Below, one piece after another: positions 11,722-23,205 of a DNA stretch of 64,000 nt. Numbering within the stretch: position 1 is the stretch's first letter; each line of letters starts with the position of its first letter. The translations under genes were made by a program, and so were the position numbers. The notes beneath the pieces were generated by a model. That model saw nothing but the letters and a program-made list of their open reading frames with translations. It had not been told where the DNA came from and searched no databases. Origin of the DNA: Cladophialophora immunda (Eukaryota; Ascomycota; Eurotiomycetes; Chaetothyriales; Herpotrichiellaceae); assembly GCF_000835495.1 (NCBI RefSeq), contig NW_015622547.1, forward strand, positions 434,001 to 498,000. The letters run 5' to 3'.

Positions 11722-14064
11722 ATGTCGACCATCGATGTGCCTCCTGCCAATTACCCCCCCGAAATCACTGGATATGTCGAGCCGTGGATTGCTGACCCTG
11801 GTGACACCATTCAGGTGAAGGTATGTCAACTCATCACTCGCATTTCAGGCATCTGATGTTCCAAACCGCGCTGTTTCGATCGGGTTCTCATGTAAAGGGG
11901 TATGTAGGTCTCGTGTACGGAACCTGAATTCAGATACCGAACGGTGCGTGTGATCCAGGGCGTTGACGTCCCACATTCGCCCAAGAAGGAGCTAGAAGAA
12001 GTCGCCGTGCCTTCAGGGGTCGCCACAGGAAGATTTCAGCTCGCTCGCATTGGCTCCTACGCTCTCGTTGAGCACTGGTGCAGATTGCCCCCTCAACATG
12101 GGCTATCGCTCTCGATGTACTTCCAACCGTGGTTGACCGACGCTGGACATTTACAATCGATGGTGTCCACGCTCGATGTACCCTCGAAAAGCGGGTTTGG
12201 CCTATTCATCAACACCGACGGTGCCGTGGAGCTTTGGGCCGGTACAGGCTCATCAATCGAGGTATTCTTGACAACATTCAAACCCTCAAGGAAACGATGG
12301 GTGCATGCAAAGTTGGACATCAAAGGGATGCGTGTTTCTTTGTACCTAGAGCCGGTCCCACATGCCGTTGAAAAGAGAACTTCAGCCATGCACTACGAGG
12401 CGTCTTTGCCCCATGATTTCAACATCTCACCTGACTGTGCTCTGCTATTTGCCGGGACTTTCGCCGAGAGTGTGAGTGTTCAAAGTCCTCGAGCCACACA
12501 TTTCTTCAATGGTCGGATCGACAGCCCTTCGATCACGGCGGTAGGACCTGAAGGCCGTGTAATCGTCCAGTACGATTTTGCTCGCAATATCTCCGGAGAC
12601 TCAATAATCGACACGTCTGGGGGCGGTCACCATGGACTACTCATTAATGCCCCGACGAGAGGGGTTCGAGGATACAATTGGGATGCTTCCGAGATCGACT
12701 GGACCAACGCAAAATATGGCTATGGTGCTATCCACTTCCACGAAGATGATCTGGACGATGCCAAATGGGAGACTGATCTCACGGTAGCACTGCCCTCTGA
12801 TCTCCGCTCCGGCATATATGCCGTCGAAGTCGAGTCCACGAATGGTAAGACCTCGGACATGATCACTTTCATAGTCCGCACGACGGCAGAAAGATCTCAG
12901 CGGGACCCTGGGAAACCCAAGGTGGGCTTGGTTCTGTCGACATTTACCTACCTTGCATATGCCAACGACAAGCTCTCAGATCCCAACAGGCCCTCTTCCA
13001 ACGCGACCGGCGCGGCGCTGTGCGAATCTACTCCCTATTCGTCCGAGGACATGAACAGGCAACTCAGACGATGGGATATCGGGCTGTCTACCTACGACAC
13101 GCACAACGATCTCTCTGGGACCGTCTTCTCCACGGCAAAGCGCCCCATCACGAATTTCAGGCCCGGATTCATCTCTTACGGCTTGGCGCGCCCGCGCCAC
13201 CTCAGCGCCGAGTCAATGATGATCGGATACCTCGAGCGTGAAAACATTCCCTATGAGACTATCACCGACCACGACCTCCATCAATATGGGGCGTCGGCCC
13301 TCACGCCCTACAACACCGTCATAACCGGCGGGCACCCGGAGTATCTGAGCTTCGAGATTTACGACGCCTACGAAAATTACGCGAAACGAGGCGGCAACTT
13401 GATGTATCTGGGCGGTAATGGGTTCTACTGGGTCACCGCCTTGGATCCGGCCCGTCCATGGCGCGTGGAAGTTCGACGAGGCGAGGAAGGTGTTCGCAGC
13501 TACTCGATGGAGCCTGGCGAGCGCCATCTCAGCCTGGACGGCCGATATGGCACGTTGTGGAGGGCCCGGGGTCGTTCCTCGCACGCACTGTTCGGAGTGG
13601 CCTTTTGCTCCCAGGGGAGACCGCCGGGGGTGCCGTACAAGAGAACAGAGGCGGGCAAGGACGCGCGGTTCTCCTGGATGTTCGACGGAATGTCAGACGG
13701 GGAATTGATAGGTGTATTCGGCCTGGGCGGCGGCGCCAGCGGAGACGAGATGGACAGCTTCGACCTCGCGCAGGGCAGTCCCCGGAACGCCGTCGTGGTG
13801 GCGACCTCGACCGGCCACCCCGACGGATTCGGGATCGCGTCTGAGTGCGTCGCCTACCCGATTCTCGCGACTCGTGGGACGGAGACGAACGAGATCCGCT
13901 CGGACATGGTGTACTACGAGACCGATGGTGGAGGAGCGGTTTTCTCGGTGGGGAGTATCAACTGGTACCCGTCCTTGGGGTGGGACGACTATCGGAACAA
14001 CGTCGCCAGGCTTACCGGCAATGTCATCAGGGAGTTCTTCAGAAGGGAACAGACGAAACCATAA
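11722..14064 (+). CDS. N,N-dimethylformamidase large-subunit-like amidohydrolase
   Basis: About 751 residues in two exons: 11722-11820 and 11908-14064 (intron GTATGT...GTAG, 87 bp). The architecture matches the bacterial N,N-dimethylformamidase large subunit (about 760 residues): an N-terminal PANYPPEITGYVEPW region, a concanavalin/LamG-like beta-sandwich (about residues 60-240, with FGLFINTDGAVELWAG), and the C-terminal catalytic domain with STFTYLAYAND, RRWDIGLSTYDTHNDLSG, ITDHDLHQYG, VITGGHPEYLS, YLGGNGFYWV and VFSVGSINWYPSLGWDDYRN. Characterised enzymes hydrolyse dimethylformamide to dimethylamine and formate at a mononuclear iron held by Tyr and Glu residues; I did not assign those positions. 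Bacterial enzymes also have a small subunit, which I do not see here. The fungal substrate is probably another N-substituted amide. It lies tail to tail with the RidA-amine oxidase gene (395 bp apart). Confidence 0.88.
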
Positions 14065-14459
14065 ACGCTCCGTCGAGCTCTGCGGTGATCTTTATAATGG
14101 GAAGAGTTACGGGTATCAGAGAACATCTAGCAGGTGTCCTTATTCACTGTAGTGTGTTAGTGCCCAAAACTAGCTACCAATTGGCGAGATAGCTCGGCAT
14201 TTTGTCGAAAGGAAAGGGGTTGAAGAAGTATTCCGACAACTCCCTCCAAGGCGCACCGCGATTTGCACTCCAGCAAAGAGAAAATATGTCTCTCGCCAGT
14301 CCGGGTGAGCGGCATCCATATTCAGGTTTTGGATGGCCTTGGAACGAGGCTCCGGGTGTATGCTATGGAAGTATTTGACTCTGCTTCGAAGATTTGGATT
14401 TGAATAGGTCTATACAAGGACAATGGCGCAGCGGCCGTACTTGCGAAAATCAATTACAC
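14065..14459. other. Convergent 3' region
   Basis: 395 bp between the stop codons of the amidohydrolase and the RidA-amine oxidase genes. No gene recognised; presumably both 3' untranslated regions. Confidence 0.5.
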
Positions 14460-16402
14460 TCATAGTCTCGACTTGCTAAGAGCCTGGATCACCTCTTTCG
14501 CCCCTCTTTCGCCCGACCTGACAGCTCCGTCCAGGTAGCCTTTCCACTCGAAAGCCGTCTCGGTTCCCACAAAATGGGCCCGTAGGTGAGGAGTTCTCAA
14601 GGCATGGCCGTAGTTCGTCATCGCCCCGGGCGGTGCGGCCGGACAAGGGCAGCCCTGAGACCACTGATCTTGAATCCACAGGTGGTCCGTAACAGCCAGG
14701 GGCTCGGGGACGGTTTTGGTGAAGGGACAAAAGAGTCGTCTGACATGGGAGAGCACAGCATCGTGGCGCTCCTTTTGTGTCAGGGTCAGTAGGCTCCGAC
14801 CTGGTTGGCCTCCGACGAAGCACGTCAAGGTATAGTTGCCCGTCTCTTCAATACTTGAGTCGCGAGTGACGCACACGGGCCCTTGGAAAGATTGAACCAT
14901 ACCGCAGAGTCCACTGCCTCTCCACCAAGGCTGGGCGTAAAGAAGCATCACCTTGAAGGTACAGCCTAGCTTATTGGCTTGACTAAGTTGTTCTTTCGCC
15001 TTTGGCAGCGGAGGCTCGAACGTGATTTCTTTATACAAGGGCGTCGGCACGGAAACAATGACCCGTCGACAATGAATCTCACCCCTCCCGGCCGACACGA
15101 GGATTGATTCCGGGGTTTGTTCGATCCGGCGGACGGGGGAGTTCAAGATGATGGATCCCGGAGCGAGGGACTCCGCGAGTCCAACAGACAAGGCTTGAGT
15201 GCCTGGACTTTATCAGCTTCACCTTGTTGAGTCCGGGGGTGCAGGTTTCATGAGCTCTTTGCAGGGACATTACTTACCTTGGGCCAATTTGTAGTATTGG
15301 CCTCCGTTCTTTCTGTCGGACCGCATCTGCATCAACCCGCCACCACTTTTGCAATAATCCAGGAAGAAGAGCGTGCTGATTTCAGAGGGCTCGAGACCGA
15401 GCATGACGCGGGTCCAAACCCTCACGGATGCCAGCGCTGTCTCACCCCCTCCCTGCATTTTCACCCATTGTTCCAAGCTGTAGGCGTCGAAGTCCTTGCC
15501 TGAGCTAGTGGGATTGCGAAGGTCAATCGTCTGGCAAGTGCGCTCGAACAAATCACGGATGTATATCATGTTTTCGACTCCATTTTGTTCAGCAAGGGCC
15601 TGTGAATTGGGTCAGTATCAACACGGCCACTTTGCAGACTCGCGGGAAGGGAGCATACGCTCGGGCTGGTGCCATATTTGAAGGTCGAGAGCCCTCCCCC
15701 GATATCCTCCTGGACCACATCCCCTTCGACATACTGTTGGACCAGCCTAATTCCCAAGGCTTTTGCAAGTTCGTATACCTTAGCCTGGTTAGTGTCATTG
15801 ATCCAAGCAGCACCAACATCCACATTTCTGCCATTCTCGAGGGGATCGTGAGACCACGTCTTGCCGCCCACTCTGTCTCGAGCCTCGACCACGAGGCATG
15901 AATACCCCGCCTTCTGCACATCACTGGCAGCCTTGAGACCACTCAATCCAGCTCCGACTACCACAACGTCAACCGTCCGAGCGGGGTCCAAACGAACGGC
16001 GGCGTACGCCTCGATCTCGAATTTAAAGCCGGGCTCCGCCAAGCACGGGACAGGCACCAACGTGGTGGCAGGTCGGTGGCCGTCCAGGAACTTGATCAAG
16101 TGCGGACGGTAGAGGCGATGGTTGGGGTCGAAATCGACGACGTACCACACAAGCTTGTAGATATCTTTTACCTGGGCACCGGCAGCCGCAAGAGCGCGTT
16201 TGAGATTGGTGAACGCCTGCGCAATCTGGGCATCCGTGTCCGCGACCAGATTGTTGTTTTCATCGATGCCAACCTGTCCAGATGTCGCAACGAGACGCAC
16301 CGGACCGGTCGTGGTTGAGACTTGTGAAAAGACCGGGCCAGGATGCCACACACTGTGAGGATCTATGCTCCGCACAGAGCGGCTTTCCTTTTGGTAGGAC
16401 AT
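14460..16402 (-). CDS. RidA (YjgF/L-PSP) domain fused to flavin amine oxidase
   Basis: About 602 residues in three exons; donors read PS-gtatgc and QG-gtaagt. Residues 16-136 form a complete Rid-family domain (LVATSGQVGIDENNN, LVWYVVDFDP, FEIEAYAAV). A flavin monoamine oxidase starts at about 144 with the FAD dinucleotide motif VVVVGAGLSG and EARDRVGGKTW, followed by NVDVGAAWIND and ending with the FAD-contacting GTETAFEWKGYLDGAV. A cysteine in QGCPCPAAPPG sits where MAO enzymes attach FAD covalently. Amine oxidases turn amines to imines and RidA proteins hydrolyse reactive imines/enamines, so the fusion is chemically logical. However, where active RidA has PAR with its key Arg, this protein has P111-A112-T113, so the Rid part may bind rather than hydrolyse. 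It shares a 547-bp divergent promoter with the Zn2Cys6 gene at 16950. Confidence 0.92.
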
Positions 16403-16815
16403 CTCCTATGTGGAATTGTTTGGTGACCACCACTCTCCGAGCCTAGACAATTGGAACTGAAAGTAGGGCGAGAGGACATGGCCTAGATGGTTCAGGGCAT
16501 GTTTTGTCTATTAAAGAGTCCATCCAGGAGACTTTGTCAGAGGCTGGCGGCACCACAAATTCCATCGAGCAATACCAATCGAGACGTGGCCGTCCCAACC
16601 GCGACCTTCGAACCCGCCTTGGAACCGACGTATGCTGTCTGTTCCCCGTATAGAGGTGCCGGTAGAGCCGTTGAGCAGAGTCGCGCGTTATCGACCTATA
16701 GCAGATCGCCAGATCGCCAGACAATCACAGAACGTTGCACACAGTACTCATGCTCCACCACGCACAAGTCATTCAGTGGAATGGACATGGCCGCTCCAGT
16801 GAGTGAGGCTGGCTT

Positions 16816-16838
16816 CTCGGCTCCTCGGCTGCTCGGCT
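16816..16838 (+). promoter_or_regulatory. Three CTCGGCT direct repeats with 8-bp period
   Basis: CTCGGCT begins at 16816, 16824 and 16832, giving three CGG triplets spaced CGG-N5-CGG-N5-CGG, 112-134 bp before the regulator's ATG and inside the divergent promoter with the RidA-amine oxidase gene. Direct CGG repeats are known operators for some Zn2Cys6 proteins. Autoregulation and co-regulation are inference. Confidence 0.4.
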
Positions 16839-16949
16839 GCCACCATGACCCACAGATCTACCAACCAGGCTGGAGAAGGGAAGAGGGTGGAGGTTCTTTA
16901 ATCGCCCACCCTTTGATGCTGGCATGGTTCTGATGCTCGAGCAACAGCA

Positions 16950-19048
16950 ATGATGATCGGGTTGGCGATGGCGTCCGAGATGGTCGACAGAACATCGACT
17001 CCTCGTGCGGCTCAGCCGACACGTCGGCGAAGACAATTGCGAGCCTGTGACGCATGCCATCGCAGGAAAGTCCGCTGTGATGCAGTCGGCTGCCAGCCAT
17101 GTTCCAACTGTCAGTCGGATGGAAGTATGTGCCGGTGAGTCCTTGTCGGTCCGAATCTAATGTTGCTTGATAGCCCGACTCGTGTTGACCTGCCACACTG
17201 TTTAGATTCGATATCGTGACAGCCTTGTCCTTGAAAAGCAGGACCCAACGTGGCAGAGCTATGAGCCGCTATCAGGATCAGGCTGCGTCTGGGCCGGCCG
17301 ATTCGGCTGACGAAGCACATGCTCCATGTGACAGAGCTGGCTCGCCTGTCACTGGCCCAACCGGCTCCGAAACAAGGTCGAATGATGCTGCCGCCGATGA
17401 CTTGAATGGGCACGGGCTGTTGGAATTCTTCCAGCACGGCATCAGCACCCAGTCCTGGTCCCGGTTCGACAGCCTCGATGAAGCTCGCATGTGTTACGTG
17501 GGGACCCCGATATCCAACCTAGCATACCTCGTCAGTCAAGAACGATGTGGCGACGAAACCAACCTACACTTCCCCATTCCCCAAGTCCACAGGGAAGTGT
17601 CGTGGACCATTGGCTCCAGCCTGCCCTCACTCCGGCTCCGTCCGCCCCTGGAGTCGGACCTGAATTCATTGCCAGTCAAAGAGGTGCGAGATGCTCTGAT
17701 CGAAGCATTCTTCCGTGACATTTACCCCATCTTCCCCATTTTGGACGAGGCTGAATGGCGATACCACTGCGCGAGCAAGGACTCGCCCCCTCCACTTTTA
17801 CTCTACCAGGCCATCCTTCTAGCCGGTGCTCACGTTTGCCAACACCCCAAAGTGGTGGAATCAAGGTCGTCGTTCAAAGCAGCCCTTTTCCACCGCGCCA
17901 AGGCACTTTGGGACCTCCGGTTCGAGAACGACAGAGTCATCCTGGTGCAGACTGCCCTGTTGTTTTCATGGCACACGGAAAACTCCGACAGCGTCAGTGC
18001 CAACCACTACTACTGGATATCGGTTGCCGCCGGCATCGCCTTTGGCCTGGGGATGCACCGAAACCTGGCTTCCAGTGCCACCAGCACCGCCATGCCCCCG
18101 GCGTGTCGAACCATGTTCCGGAGGATGTGGTGGACACTGTTCCAATGTGCGGTTGCGGCCGCCCTAGAATATGGGAGGCCCCTGGTGACTCCTCCCAGCG
18201 AATGTGACCAACCGGCCCTCACCGAGGAGGATCTCCTGCAGACCGACGGGTCGAAAAACACCAACATCAACCTCCAGTACTGCGTGCGCAACAGCCAGCT
18301 GTGTGAGATCGTAGCCGACATCCTGTACGCCTTCTCACCCGGCTCGGTTCGCACCCTTGGCCATCTGCAGGACACCAGCGTCTTGGACTCGCGGCTGGCC
18401 ACGTGGATCAGGACCCTCCCGCCAGGGAACGACTTCTACACGCTGCACCTGCGGCTCCATTACAACAGTGCTCTCCTGCACCTCCACCGGACGGTCATCC
18501 AAGAGGCCAGGTCGCCCGTCGCGGCCCTGACCCATTCCTCCAAACTGTGCGAGAGCGCCGCCGAGACCTTGGTGGGCATCCTGTCGTCCATGATCCAGTC
18601 CGGTACCATCCGGCGCTGTTACTTCACCGCCTCGACCGCGGTCATGGCCGCGGCCATCCAATTCATCCGGGAAATGCGCGGGGCCATTGCGCAGAACTCG
18701 TCGCTGCTGGCGCTCCAGGCCCAGGACCGACTGGAGGGCTGTTTCCCGGCCATGAACGAGCTGACGCGCTACTGGCCCGCGACCAGCGCGACGCTCAAAT
18801 TGTTCCAGCACGTCCTGGAGACGACCAAGCCCATGATGAACTCGCACTTCAACGATCAGATCTCGCGCGTCTCTTCCGGCGCCGTGGCCGTGGATGCGGC
18901 CAGTCAAGATCTTGGGCCGGATAACTGGGACTCCATGTTTTCCAACCTCTACACTATCGCCCCAGAACCAGACTGGTCCAACATCGAGTCTTGGTTTGGG
19001 GTCTCGCCGTACAATGGTGGCGATGGTGGGAGTGGGCGAGTGCCCTAG
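16950..19048 (+). CDS. Zn2Cys6 transcription factor, probable cluster regulator
   Basis: About 675 residues in two exons, 16950-17134 and 17206-19048. The zinc cluster reads C-DA-C-HRRKVR-C-DAVGCQP-C-SN-C-QSDGSM-C near residues 33-61, preceded by a basic RRRRQLRA stretch. The intron sits right after the last cysteine. The fungal_trans middle homology region covers about 220-420, with AFFRDIYPIFPILDEAEW, GIAFGLGMHRNLAS, FRRMWWTLFQCAVAAALEYGRP and LHYNSALLHLHR. Start 16950 gives MMIGLAMASEM; the in-frame ATG at 16968 is also possible. Its divergent position to the RidA-amine oxidase gene and convergent position to the BVMO gene suggest it controls that group. A triple CGG repeat lies just upstream. 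Confidence 0.92.
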
Positions 19049-19293
19049 ACTCTCGAAGCAGCTCCACACCGACATGGTCTTTTCTCAATAGACTTTACGA
19101 CCAAGAAGAGCTTCTCAAACACAGAGAGCATGTGCCAGGTCGTGAAACGTTTGTTATCCCTAAACCCAGGGCATTCCGACGTCAAGGAAGGCCTGGCATT
19201 TATCCTGAAACCCAGTGATGATATCTATAGTTTGCTCTTGTCCAAGTCTCGCCCGAAACACAAACAATCTTCGCACTTTCACTCGGCCAGCCC

Positions 19294-21478
19294 CTACTTA
19301 TTGTGGATCAGATCTCCAAACTCTCGACAAATCGTCTCTAATTCGAGATCAAGACGCCGATCCTGTCCGTTCAACAAGCCGAGATAGTGCGACAAGTCCC
19401 GTCCATCGAATTCTCTCTCGGCAAACCCGCTGCCGAGGAAGTCGAAAAGGTTCTTGTCATTGATGTACTGGATCTCATAATCCTCGAACCGGGGCTGCGA
19501 CATCAAATCCACGAAGACGAGCCGGGAACCGGGAAACATCGCCAGCGGCCCATCCGCCCTCCCTTGTTTGTACCAGCTCACACACCCCGACGTCCAGACG
19601 GTCCGGTCCAGAAAGAGCGCCGCGTGTTCCTTGAACTTTTGGCAAACCTCGATTTTGGGCGTGAGGCTTTGGATGCGGAATTTCTGCATGTGTTGGATGC
19701 ACTGGACGATGTTGGCGTGGAGGACTTCGATCAACGGGAGGATGGAGCCGTGACCGAGAGGCCCGTAGGCGCCGTTGATCCAATAATAGTTGGGCACTGA
19801 GTCTGTATTAGTCGGATGGTCTGACCTTTGTAGAGTCGCGCTCATACTGTGAGGAACACCCAAGGAGAGATAGGAGATCGGCTCTTTCGCAAACATCTTC
19901 CCCACGCTGTGGCCGTTGGCTTCGATTGGGAATCTCGGAACCCATGACGTGGTGAAGCTGAACGCGAGTCAGTAGTAAAATCGACTCAATGACGGCTATG
20001 GAGATGTTACCCTGTCGCGCAGATGATAACGTCAACCTCGTGGTGCGTTCCTTGATCGTCGATGAATCCCGCGGGCGTAATTCCCTGCATTTCGGACGTG
20101 AAAACTTTCACATGCTCCTGGGTGAGCGCCTCGAGGAACCCATTGCCAGGCTTCGAAGAACTGGTCTTAGCGCCGGGGTCGCTCGTCAAAGGTCAGGAGA
20201 AACATTACCGTCGCGCGCCTGCAGCCCACTCCAAAAGTCTTGGGTATCAAAGCGTCGACCAGTTCGGGATGGCGAGATCCAAGCCTGTCAGTCATATGCC
20301 GGAGTGCAAACTACAAATATCAGCTCCTGTAAGAAGCCCCTTCCGAATGGCAAGGTTTACCTCTTTGGCCTCGGCGGCTTCGGGGGTGTTTTTGAACAGC
20401 ATTTTGAAGCGCAGGTTCAGCTCCGACTCGATCATTTTCGAGTACTTCAGCAGGAATTCCGGTTCGTCGGCGAATCGCCTCTTTTGGTCTTCGGTGTCTT
20501 CCAGATGGGTGAGTGTAATGGACGAAGGGCGAAGGAGGTGCACTGGCGGACTCACAGTCAAAGTTGGTGCCCTCGACTCCGGCAAACTTTTGAGCAAACC
20601 CAGTCGTGATCCAAGTTGGCGACCTCACCCAGGTATACAACTGCCTGACCTCGGGTGCGATGGCTGCTGTGATCTGGACACCACTGCTCCCCATCCCGAT
20701 GACGGCTACTCGCTTGTCTTTGAGGCTGATGGAGCTGTCGTAGGCAGCGCTGTGAGTGATCTGTCCTTTGAAGGTGTCTAGGCCCTTGATATCTGGCCAC
20801 TTCCAGTCACTGTGAGCGAGTTTAGTCAAGATTGACGGATGGAGGGTTGAAAGACCGGTCGGTACTTTAGAACGCCACTTCCATTGATCAAAATGTGGCA
20901 CCAGTCCATAAACTCTGTCCCATCTGCCCTCTGAATGGTAATGTCCCAAACCCCCCGGTCACCATTCCACAGCGCACGGATGATCTTGTGGTGGAACTTC
21001 ATGTATTTGGTGAAATCGTACTTGTCCACAATGTCCTTCAAATATTGCCAGATCTCAGGCGCTCCCGAGTAGAACTGAGACCAGGCCGGGTTTCGCGCCC
21101 ACGTGAACTGATAGGTTGCGCTCGGAATGTCACAGGCGCAACCGGGATGCCTTGAAAGTATTAGAGCGTTGGACCCAATCGTGCGCGGGCTCACGATGCA
21201 TGTTCGTACCTATTCTCCAACCATGTGCCTCCGACGTCGTGGTTTTTTTCATATATCTGTAGCTCGACATTCTGGAGCCGATCTTCGGTGAACTTCGCGA
21301 AGTTGATCCCTGAAGCCCCAGCTCCGATATGAATAATCCGCATCTTTCGCCCTTTGGCGTAATTTCCTTGGTATGGCCTATAGCCCCTGGCATTTTGGAT
21401 CATGTATCCGCGGTCGTCGTAAAGCGGCTCGCACTGATCAGTTGCGGGAAAGCCTTCATCCGGCTCTGAAGGCGCCAT
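19294..21478 (-). CDS. Flavin-containing Baeyer-Villiger-type monooxygenase
   Basis: Class B flavoprotein monooxygenase, start ATG 21478, about six or more exons with introns of roughly 55-85 bp. Seen in order: the FAD Rossmann motif RIIHIGAGASG, VGGTWLENR joined to HPGCACDIPSATYQFTW, GVLNDWKWPDIKGLDTF, the BVMO fingerprint FKGQITHSAAYD, the NADPH motif VAVIGMGSSGVQI, KTFGVGCRRATPGNGFLEAL, and DVIICATGF near the C-terminal third. These restored motifs confirm the splices. The closest general layout is the fungal StcW/AflW-like and cyclic-ketone BVMO group that inserts oxygen beside a carbonyl. The C-terminus (DRRLDLELETICREFGDLI) is typical of that group. It is convergent with the regulator at 16950 (245 bp between stops). 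The substrate is unknown; a ketone formed by the amine oxidase is one possibility. Confidence 0.93.
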
Positions 21479-22445
21479 GTCTTAATCTGCACTGGAGGGC
21501 GACGGTAAGTAGTAACGCTGTACCTTGCTCACGTGCAAAATAAACGAGCGTGTCAAAAGAAGTGCGACAACGGTTGTTGCAAACGGAATTTGGCTTATAT
21601 CATTGCGACCTGTCAATAAAAGGTGATAATGGCTGTACGACCCATATTGGCCTATCACCTTCGGTTAGTGTGAGGCATATTGGGGTACATGGCTTCGCTG
21701 TCGTCGAAGAAGCATACTCGGCTCCCGCCAGATAAACAGTGGTCTAGATTCCACACTGCAACCTTGAAATAAACGGTTGTACGCCGGTAGCAGTCGCAAT
21801 ACTTCGGCTCCTCGGCAGCCACAAGGCGTAGCTATCCGGTAGTGTTGTCTGAAACAGGCACTTTCAGAAACTGCCATCGTACGCTAACGTCAGTCAATGG
21901 TTCGGCATAGATCTCTCGGCCCTGTCGGAGGCAGTTATCGAAAAGCGATCCGGAATCCCTTGGCGTCTTGCAGAATATTCCAAATGGCCCACCGAGAAGC
22001 TTGCGGATTCTAGTATTCTTCTCCATGATTTGGTCTTGGATGCCAGTATAGTAAACAAGAAGCGATGAGAAAGACTTATTCCCCGGAATATTCTCAACTC
22101 CTAACACTGCCCAAGTGAACTGGTTCATCGTAGCTACAAAGAATTTCGAAATATGTCACTGCTAGTCCCTCCATCTATTAGTATACCCGAAAAAGGTTAA
22201 ATAACTCAAGATAGTGGGCACGTACCACCAACGGCGCTGATCTATTCAATACACCCGACAGCACTGCATCTCCGTCATCGATTGAACATTCCTTTGCCAG
22301 AACGTCCATCTTTCTGTGCTGTGTGATCACTATTTGAGCTCGAGCTCACATTTCAAGAGCATGACACGTCTGCAGGAAGACATCCATGCACCGCCTAACC
22401 TTTCAATCCTCGTACGCCTCACCTCATATTTCGATTGCGCCATCG
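21479..22445. other. Intergenic, one doubtful reverse frame
   Basis: 967 bp between the BVMO start and the GST stop. A 98-codon reverse frame at 21832-22128 has no motif I know and no clear splice partners. I cannot support a gene here. Confidence 0.4.
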
Positions 22446-23205
22446 TCACGCCGCAGTCCTCATCTTGTCGATCCGCTCAAGCGTGCGTCTAACCACCAGC
22501 TCTTCATCCCACGCTGCAGTCACTGACTTCTCAGCTGCGACGGCTCGAGTCCACGTCCAGAAATTTGGCGCCCCATCCTCGAGCGCTTTCGGGACAAAGC
22601 TCGGCACCAATTGCTCATAGTTCGGCAGCGTCAGAACTCGAAGAAGGAAAGGGCCGGTCAGAACCTAAAGCCGGTTCAATAAGTTTTTCATCCAAGCGAA
22701 CCGTGGTGGCGTGGAAAATTACCTCTGCTAATGTCAGGCGGTTGGAGCCTCCAAAGAACGGTGCGGCGTCTGCGAGGAGGGGCTCGACGTGCCTCACAAC
22801 AGCGTCGATGTACTTGCTCGCCGTTGCCGTCTTGGCGTCGGCGCCATTCGAGAAAACGGTCGAGTCGAAGAGCGGATGGGCCTTGCCAAAGTATGTATCC
22901 ACAAAGTACCCGATTTGGAACCGCTGCAAGGCGCCAGCCGAGTCGGTGCTCGCCTTCAGGAGGTGGCCAGGGTAGGAGTCCGCGAGGAATTGAGAGATGA
23001 GAGCAGACTCGGTCAGCACACGGCCGTCGTGGGCGAGGGCGGGGACCATCCTACTGGGGCTGACGGCAAGATATTCAGCGGTGCGAGGGATGGTGATGTC
23101 GACGAGGTGTGTCTCGAATTCCAGACCCAGTTCACGCAGCGCAATCTGAACGCGATGCGCAAACGGGCAGTGATGGGCTGTGTAAAGTGTGATCACAGGA
23201 GCCAT
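22446..23205 (-). CDS. Glutathione S-transferase, omega-like
   Basis: 233 residues in two exons: 23205-22723 and 22664-22446 (58-bp intron, GTAATT...TTTAG). The thioredoxin fold starts MAPVITLYTAHHCPFAHRV, with Cys13 in a CPF motif as in omega-class and related fungal GSTs that use cysteine rather than Tyr/Ser. RMVPALAHDGRVLTESALI is the glutathione-binding cis-Pro and ES region. The all-alpha C-terminal domain follows (SLTLAE-type turn: NRLTLAEVLTGPFLLRVL across the splice). The longer frame to 23424 adds about 73 residues without GST character, so ATG 23205 is preferred. Possible roles are glutathionyl reduction or conjugation of reactive intermediates. It is downstream of the BVMO gene on the same strand and may belong to the cluster. 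Confidence 0.9.

Noticed and set aside
13458..14192. Long alternative-frame ORFs inside the dimethylformamidase-like gene
   Set aside because: Shadow frames caused by high GC; the real frame has family motifs throughout.
21832..22128. 98-codon reverse frame between BVMO and GST genes
   Set aside because: No motif, no splice partners, and neighbouring frames are equally long; not enough to call a gene.
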